Below, piece by piece: positions 34,615-39,511 of a stretch of 39,511 bases of DNA. The notes beneath the pieces are model-generated. The model made no database searches and was not told where the DNA came from. It saw only the letters and a program-made list of their open reading frames with translations. Within the stretch, counting starts at the first letter, position 1; the number at the start of each line of letters is the position of its first letter. The stretch is from Candidatus Merdivivens pullicola (lineage in GTDB: Bacteria; Bacteroidota; Bacteroidia; Bacteroidales; UBA932). The stretch is taken from assembly GCA_017694945.1 (NCBI GenBank), contig JADIMA010000067.1:1-39511 (forward strand), in the 5' to 3' direction. The position numbers were made by a program, and so were the translations under genes.

Positions 34615-35768
34615 TGTTTTCAGAAGAAATAAAAAAATATTCATGGGACGATACGACACGGCTCATCTATTCAAAGACCGATGAGGATGTGCGCCGTGCA
34701 TTATCCAAAACAAGGTGCGGCGTGGACGACTTCATGGCATTGATCTCCCCTGCCGCCGAACCTTATCTTGAAACCATGGCAAGGCTCAGCCGCAAATACA
34801 CGCAGGAGCGTTTCGGCAATGTAATGTCAATGTTCATACCGCTATACCTCACAAACTCATGCACCAATTCATGCGTTTATTGCGGTTTCCATGTCAGCAA
34901 CAAGATGAAAAGGACTATCCTCACTCCGGAAGAAATGGTGAACGAGTACAAAGCGATAAAAAGACTTGCACCCTTTGAAAACCTGCTGATTGTCACCGGA
35001 GAAAATCCCGTGCTGGCCGGGGTGCCGTATCTTGCGAAGGCCCTTGACCTGGCAAAGCCTTATTTTTCAAACCTCAAGATAGAGGTCATGCCGCTGGCCG
35101 CCGAAGAATATGCCGAACTCCGCAGGCATGGGATGAACGGGGTCATCTGCTTCCAGGAAACATACAATGCCGCGAATTACAACATTTATCACCCGCACGG
35201 AAAAAAGGCCGACTTCCAATGGAGGGTTGACGGGTTTGACCGAATGGGACAGGCCGGAGTGCATTCAATCGGGATGGGCGTGCTGATAGGGCTTGAAAAA
35301 GAGTGGCGTACCGATGTCACGATGATGGCCAGGCACCTGCGCTATCTGCAGAAGCATTACTGGAAAACAAAATACAGCGTTAATTTTCCGCGCATGCGTC
35401 CTGCCGAAAACGGAGGGTTCGAACCGAATGTCATAATGAGCGACCGAGAACTGGCGCAACTCACATTCGCAATGAGGATATTCGACCATGATGTCGATAT
35501 ATCCTACTCCACCCGTGAAAGCGCGCAATTCCGCGACAACATGGCAAGGCTGGGCGTGACTACCATGAGCGCCGAAAGCAAGACGGATCCGGGAGGATAC
35601 TACAGTTACCCTCAAGCGCTTGAACAGTTCCATGTAAATGACGAACGCACGGCCGCCGAGGTTGCAGCAGCCTTGAGAAAAGGCGGCATAGAGCCCGTGT
35701 GGAAAGACTGGGACGGTTCTTTTGACGCCGTTGATACGGGCAGCAGCGGTAAAGTTGCGATATCATAA
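34614..35768 (+). CDS. thiH: 2-iminoacetate synthase (tyrosine lyase)
   Basis: Radical-SAM enzyme that cleaves tyrosine to dehydroglycine (iminoacetate) and p-cresol for the thiazole ring. Cluster motif CTNSCVYC (Cys83, 87, 90). Other parts: ILTPEEMVNEYKAIKRL, VTGENPVLAGVPYL, GVICFQETYN, YHPHGKKADFQWRV, and C-terminal MSAESKTDPGGY. Full length at 384 residues. The ATG overlaps the thiC stop. Its presence, rather than ThiO, indicates an anaerobic-type pathway. Confidence 0.96.
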
Positions 35769-35774
35769 AAAGCC

Positions 35775-36512
35775 ATGGATACGAACCGGACAAGATACGA
35801 CCGCCAGAAACTGGTTCCCGGCTTCGGCGACAAAGGACAGGAAGCCCTGGGCAAAGCATCGGTACTGATTATAGGTGCAGGAGGCCTCGGCTCACCTGCA
35901 TCAATGTATCTGGCCGGAGCAGGAGTCGGCAGACTGGGTATTGCGGACGGAGACACAGTAAACCATACCAACCTCCACCGTCAGATACTTTATGAAGAGG
36001 ACATGTGCGGAAAGAACAAGGCCGAATGCGCCGCCGCAAGACTGTCAAGGCTCAACAGCGGGATTACAGTGACGCCCTATCCTTTCATGCTAGACAGCGA
36101 AAACGCCGCCGGGCTCATATCCGGATACGACATCGTAATAGACGGATGCGATAATTTTCCGACAAGATACCTTGTCAGCGACATCTGCAAGGAACTCGGC
36201 AAACCGTACATTTACGGAGCGGTAAGCGACACCTGCGGTTATGTCAGCGTATTATGCCTGAAAAGCACGACCGGGGACAGGATGTGGACTTACCGCGACC
36301 TGTTCCCGGAAACGGACAGGGAAACGCTTCCTCCTGACGGCGACACGGCCGCAACAGCGGCCAAAGCGGTTCTCGGGCCCGTACCGGGAATAACAGGCTG
36401 CTGCCAGGCCGCCGAGGCCATAAAACTCATCTGCGGTTTCGGCGACATCCTATGCGGCAGGCTGTGGATTTATGACGCATTGAGCGGTACAGCAAATACA
36501 ATTGAATTGTAA
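35775..36512 (+). CDS. thiF: ThiF/MoeB-family sulfur carrier adenylyltransferase
   Basis: Adenylates the C-terminus of ThiS before sulfur transfer. E1-like fold of 245 residues: RYDRQKLVPGFGDKGQ, the nucleotide loop VLIIGAGGLGSP, DTVNHTNLHRQILY, DIVIDGCDNFPTRYLVSD, and GPVPGITGCCQAAEAIKLI. The two CxxC pairs that bind zinc in E. coli ThiF and MoeB are missing: the first pair's place reads TTGDRMWTYRDLFPE. Lineage variants without them exist, so function is still likely. Context inside the thi operon supports ThiF over MoeB. Confidence 0.88.
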   Translation: MDTNRTRYDRQKLVPGFGDKGQEALGKASVLIIGAGGLGSPASMYLAGAGVGRLGIADGDTVNHTNLHRQILYEEDMCGKNKAECAAARLSRLNSGITVTPYPFMLDSENAAGLISGYDIVIDGCDNFPTRYLVSDICKELGKPYIYGAVSDTCGYVSVLCLKSTTGDRMWTYRDLFPETDRETLPPDGDTAATAAKAVLGPVPGITGCCQAAEAIKLICGFGDILCGRLWIYDALSGTANTIEL

Positions 36513-36517
36513 AAGGC

Positions 36518-37231
36518 ATGGACTTTTTATACAAGTACTGTTACAAAGCGTGCTTTCTCCCGGGAGAAAGCACGCCAATATGCCTTACAGGGCATTCCAG
36601 GAGGGGCGACTGTGCTTTCTGCGAGCAGAAAGCACGCTTTTTTGATTTCAGACTGACAATAATCACCCTTCCGGCATTTTTCAAAGAAGAAGCCGAATGC
36701 ATCGGAAGGCTTTTTGAAGCCGGACTGGAATCCCTGCACCTTCGCAAGCCCGGTTGCAGCGAAACAGAGATGCGGGACCTGATTGAAACCATAGCGCCCC
36801 AGTACCGCTGCCGGATGATCATCCACGGGCACCATCATCTGGCAAAAGAATACGGACTTAAGGGCATCCATCTCAATTCCACCTGTGAAACGGTTCCCGA
36901 AGGCTATGACGACATGATTGCAGGCCGCTCCTGCCATTCGGTAGGCGAAGCGGCGCATTACGGACGAATATGCGACTATGTATTCTTGAGCCCTGTTTTC
37001 GACAGCATTTCCAAAAAAGGATACCGCGCTGCATTTTCATTATCCGAACTCGCGGCATCGTTCAAAGACGGCACTCTCGGACATAATGTCATAGCATTGG
37101 GAGGGATAGACGACAGCAACATCATCCCGGTTGCAGAAGCCGGCTTTGCCGGTGCGGCGCTGCTAGGGTACATCTGGGAGAATCCCCTTGAAAGATTCAA
37201 TACAATACGACAAAAAATCTCAAGCAAATGA
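36518..37231 (+). CDS. TenI/ThiE-like protein with repeat-encoded N-terminus
   Basis: A barrel protein of the ThiE/TenI family, possibly the thiazole tautomerase TenI or a second synthase. Family parts: ESLHLRKPG, RMIIHGHHHLAKEYGLKGIHLN, SCHSVGEAAHYG, YVFLSPVFDSISKKGY, VIALGGIDDSN. The domain begins at about residue 44 (LTIITLPAFF). The preceding region is odd: residues 11 to 40 are read from the 90-bp palindromic repeat at 36548-36637. No ATG, GTG or TTG in frame occurs between the repeat and the domain, so translation from 36518 must pass through it, unless a CTG is used. Overlaps thiD by an ATGA. Confidence 0.75.
   Translation: MDFLYKYCYKACFLPGESTPICLTGHSRRGDCAFCEQKARFFDFRLTIITLPAFFKEEAECIGRLFEAGLESLHLRKPGCSETEMRDLIETIAPQYRCRMIIHGHHHLAKEYGLKGIHLNSTCETVPEGYDDMIAGRSCHSVGEAAHYGRICDYVFLSPVFDSISKKGYRAAFSLSELAASFKDGTLGHNVIALGGIDDSNIIPVAEAGFAGAALLGYIWENPLERFNTIRQKISSK
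36548..36637. repeat. 90-bp double-hairpin repeat, copy 2, inside tenI-like gene
   Basis: The arm pair GCGTGCTTTCT-cccggg-AGAAAGCACGC (36548-36575, perfect 11-bp stem) and a second hairpin GTGCTTTCT-gcgagc-AGAAAGCAC flank a central part with GCATTCCAGGAGGGG. It is the inverted copy of 1-90 with no gaps. Its 90 bases equal 30 codons and hold no in-frame stop here. It lacks the arms of the 30993-31120 element. Confidence 0.85.
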
Positions 37232-38346
37232 ACGCACATCCGATAGTACTAACCATAGCCGGCTCCGACTCGTCGGGAGGAGCGGGAATACAAGCGGACA
37301 TCAAGGCGATATCGGCCCTTGACGCATACGCCGCATCTGTCATAACAGCCATCACGGCCCAGAACACCGAAGGAGTTTTCGGCATACATCCAGTCCCTGC
37401 CGAAATGGTCTCCGCACAACTTGAAGCAGTATTTTCGGATCTTGCTCCCGAAGCCGTGAAAATAGGCATGGTCAACACCCCCGAAGAAGCATCGGCAATA
37501 TCGGAGGCCCTGGAAAAATACCGTCCGGCCCATGTGGTTTTCGACCCGGTAATGGTTTCCACGAGCGGCTGCGGCCTAATGGCTGATGGAGCAATGAACG
37601 GCATTGTGGAAACGCTGTTTCCCAAAGCGCGCCTGATAACCCCGAACCTCCAGGAATGCAGCGCATTAATCGGCAGAAATGTATCCGGCATCGAAGAAAT
37701 GAAAGAAGCCGCGAAACTCCTCAACGGAAAATACGGATGCTCCGTCCTTGTCAAAGGAGGACATTCAGATGGCGATGAAATGACAGACGTCCTTTACGAT
37801 TCAGGACAGACTACGATGTTCAGCGGAAAAAAAATAGACACTCCGAACACGCACGGAACGGGCTGCACCCTGTCTTCGGCAATAGCCACCTATCTTGCAA
37901 AAGGGTTTTCAATGGAAGATTCCGTACAATATGCAAAAGATTACGTAACTTTGTCCATAACAGCCGGGAAGGACATGTCCATAGGACACGGGCACGGCCC
38001 TCTGTGGCATCAGGCCAAAGGAATCGGGCTCAGAGAGGCACAGCAAAGGATAGACCGCTGGATCAGGCGTTACGGGGTAAGATATTTCAACGAACTCACC
38101 AACATGGCCGTACTTACCGAAGAAGTCGGGGAACTTGCAAGGATTATGGCCAGAAAATACGGAGAGCAGTCTTTCAAGCCGGGAGAGAACAGGGATCCTT
38201 CGGAAGAGATGGCAGATGTGTTATGGGTATTGGCCTGCCTTGCGAATCAGACAGGCACCGACTTGAGCGAAGCCCTCGAAAGGAGTTTCGCCAAGAAAAC
38301 GGCAAGGGACAGCGAACGTCACAGGAACAACATTAAACTAAAATAA
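37228..38346 (+). CDS. thiD: HMP(-P) kinase ThiD fused to MazG-like NTP pyrophosphohydrolase
   Basis: Residues 1-260 are ThiD, which phosphorylates HMP and HMP-P: LTIAGSDSSGGAGIQADIKA, AITAQNT, VFDPVMVSTSG, LITPNLQE, KGGH, and the anion-hole loop GTGCT (210-214). Residues about 267-372 form a separate MazG-like all-alpha domain: RYGVRYFNELTNMAVLTEEV, EExxE at 298-302 and ExxD at 327-330. They match a stand-alone ~110-residue pyrophosphohydrolase of Bacteroidales from LREAQ to the end. No stop or frameshift lies at the joint. The substrate of the second domain is unknown. Last thiamin gene of the operon. Confidence 0.9.
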   Translation: MNAHPIVLTIAGSDSSGGAGIQADIKAISALDAYAASVITAITAQNTEGVFGIHPVPAEMVSAQLEAVFSDLAPEAVKIGMVNTPEEASAISEALEKYRPAHVVFDPVMVSTSGCGLMADGAMNGIVETLFPKARLITPNLQECSALIGRNVSGIEEMKEAAKLLNGKYGCSVLVKGGHSDGDEMTDVLYDSGQTTMFSGKKIDTPNTHGTGCTLSSAIATYLAKGFSMEDSVQYAKDYVTLSITAGKDMSIGHGHGPLWHQAKGIGLREAQQRIDRWIRRYGVRYFNELTNMAVLTEEVGELARIMARKYGEQSFKPGENRDPSEEMADVLWVLACLANQTGTDLSEALERSFAKKTARDSERHRNNIKLK

Positions 38347-38348
38347 TC

Positions 38349-38732
38349 ATGACACCATTGAGAAAGAAAATCATTGCGACCGTTTCGGTAATTGCAGTAG
38401 TGGCATTGGCGGCCTTCATATATTTCAGATTCTATTTCGTTTTCGGCGAAGGTGTAAAGGCCGGGAACCTGAACTTCGTAGTATATAAAGGCTATGTTTT
38501 CAAGACTTATGAAGGCAAAGTGATACAGGCAGGGTTCACAGGCAGGAACAACACGACATCCATCCAGTCCTACGAATTCGAATTTTCAATCACGGACAAA
38601 GACATCGCCGACTCGCTGATGAGATGCGGGGGACGCGAGGTTGAACTGCATTACAAGGAATACCTCGGTGCATTGCCGTGGAGAGGAATGCAGAAATACA
38701 TCGTAGATGACATCATTGCTGTAAAAGAATAA
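38349..38732 (+). CDS. Conserved Bacteroidota hypothetical, membrane-anchored
   Basis: A 127-residue protein with a short basic head, one transmembrane helix (about 9-31, AVVALAAFIYFRFYFVF) and an extracytoplasmic domain (GEGVKAGNLNFVVYKGYVFKTYEGKV, VELHYKEYLGALPWRGMQKYIV). I recognise the type as a small conserved protein of Bacteroidetes with no known function. It starts 2 nt after the thiD stop, so it may be co-transcribed. Nothing in it points to thiamin. Its last 20 bp overlap the convergent ZIP transporter gene. Confidence 0.75.
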   Translation: MTPLRKKIIATVSVIAVVALAAFIYFRFYFVFGEGVKAGNLNFVVYKGYVFKTYEGKVIQAGFTGRNNTTSIQSYEFEFSITDKDIADSLMRCGGREVELHYKEYLGALPWRGMQKYIVDDIIAVKE

Positions 38733-39511
38733 GGCTGAATGCCATGACGGCCATGCCTGCCACAAGTCCGAGAATGGACATGTGGTGTTCGCCGTATTCA
38801 TGCGCCGCCGGAAGCAGTTCGTCAAACGAAATGAACACCATGATGCCGCTTACCGCCGCATAAGTACATCCAAGGAGCATCGGAGATATGAAGGGCAGGA
38901 GTATGGAAAACGCGAGTACAGCCCCGAGCGGTTCGGCAAGCCCAGAAATAAGAGTATAGGAAAACGCCTTTTTCCTGCTGCCCGTCGCCTGGTATATCGG
39001 CATGGACACGGCTATGCCTTCCGGAATGTTGTGTATTGCAATGGCGGCCGCTATGGCAAATGCAAGTCCTGAATCCTGGTACGATGTAATGAATGTCGCT
39101 ATTCCTTCGGGAAAATTGTGTATCGTAATGGCAATTGCCGTAGCCACCCCCACTTTCTTCAATTTCTTTTGATGCGCTATCTCGTGAGGGTTTTCCTCGG
39201 AAGGCACCAGACGGTCTATCAGCGCGCACAGGCCTATGCCTCCGAAAAACGCAAGGGCCACGATGATGTCATCAGCTTTCGAGCCGTCGCCATAAAGAGG
39301 CGTAATCAGTTCAAGGGCCGACGGCATGAGTTCCATGAAAGAGATATAGACCATCACCCCGGCCGAGAGCCCCAGTGAAAACGCAAGAAATTTCTTCCTG
39401 CGCCCTTCTCCGCCTTTGCCTCCGGAAACAGGCAAAATCGAAATAAGCCAGCCTATCAGGGTTGACAGGCCGGCCAGCATCGTCATTGCAAGCGCAAGAA
39501 AGAAATGGCTC
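38713..39511 (-). CDS. zupT: ZIP family metal transporter, 5' end beyond window
   Basis: An inner-membrane importer of zinc or other divalent metals. The two hallmark helices have HNFPEGIATF and HNIPEGIAVS, the metal-binding pair of the ZIP family; a third mark is SFDELLPAAHEYG. About eight hydrophobic helices are visible. The open frame continues upstream of the internal ATG at 39486 to the window end with family-like residues (SHFFLALA), so the real start is probably outside. ZupT is the closest named group. Overlaps its convergent neighbour by 20 bp. Confidence 0.88.
   Translation of the reverse strand, partial: SHFFLALAMTMLAGLSTLIGWLISILPVSGGKGGEGRRKKFLAFSLGLSAGVMVYISFMELMPSALELITPLYGDGSKADDIIVALAFFGGIGLCALIDRLVPSEENPHEIAHQKKLKKVGVATAIAITIHNFPEGIATFITSYQDSGLAFAIAAAIAIHNIPEGIAVSMPIYQATGSRKKAFSYTLISGLAEPLGAVLAFSILLPFISPMLLGCTYAAVSGIMVFISFDELLPAAHEYGEHHMSILGLVAGMAVMAFSLILLQQ

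Overview
The window reads as a chromosomal segment of a gut-type member of the Bacteroidota, most likely order Bacteroidales; genus is not resolved. The basis is a type V (FimA/Mfa1-like) fimbrial locus, a NigD-like lipoprotein, Bacteroidota promoters (TTTG, 19 nt, TAnnTTTG), lipoprotein signals, GH29 and CBM20-GH77 enzymes, and a TPP-riboswitch thiamin operon in the order thiS-E-G-C-H-F-tenI-D. No transposase, phage, plasmid or CRISPR gene is visible.

Layout. Positions 1-374 hold a 90-bp double-hairpin repeat, a second repeat-like segment and the fimbrial promoter, which lies between inverted 12-mers. Positions 375-8271 are one operon: a DUF3575 protein, a DUF5119/Mfa2-like lipoprotein, three fimbrillins, a fimbrillin with a C-terminal Lcl-type module, and a large DUF4906-like tip candidate. 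A convergent terminator follows. Next come a secreted alpha-L-fucosidase (-) and a 4-alpha-glucanotransferase (+), then rpmE2, a degenerate NamZ/DUF1343 protein and glmM (-). Then come a DUF486 membrane protein, a copper ATPase with a fused C-terminal HMA domain, and tRNA-Glu(CTC). A UPF1-like helicase is translationally coupled to a ClpB that lacks its N domain.

Positions 23438-25932 carry a NigD-like lipoprotein divergent from an ECF sigma factor. The sigma gene overlaps a protein with a cytoplasmic head, one transmembrane segment and an outer-membrane barrel. This looks like a dual-membrane-spanning anti-sigma (Dma/Das type) envelope-signalling locus. After it come rsmI, a coiled-coil hypothetical, tdk, a PrdX-type deacylase, and a phenylacetate-CoA-ligase-like gene with an aminotransferase.

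From 31152 a TPP riboswitch leads a tightly packed thiamin operon. It makes the thiazole (ThiS, G, H, F), the pyrimidine (ThiC, ThiD) and couples them (ThiE). Two genes in it are unusual. The tenI-like gene has a 90-bp copy of the window-start repeat read in frame as its N-terminus. ThiD is fused to a MazG-like NTP pyrophosphohydrolase. A ZIP metal transporter runs off the right edge.

The items most worth following are the in-frame palindromic repeat, the ThiD-MazG fusion, the NigD/ECF/dual-membrane anti-sigma cluster, the internal CopZ-like start inside copA, and the possible invertible fimbrial promoter. All functional calls come from reading motifs by eye; no search was run.
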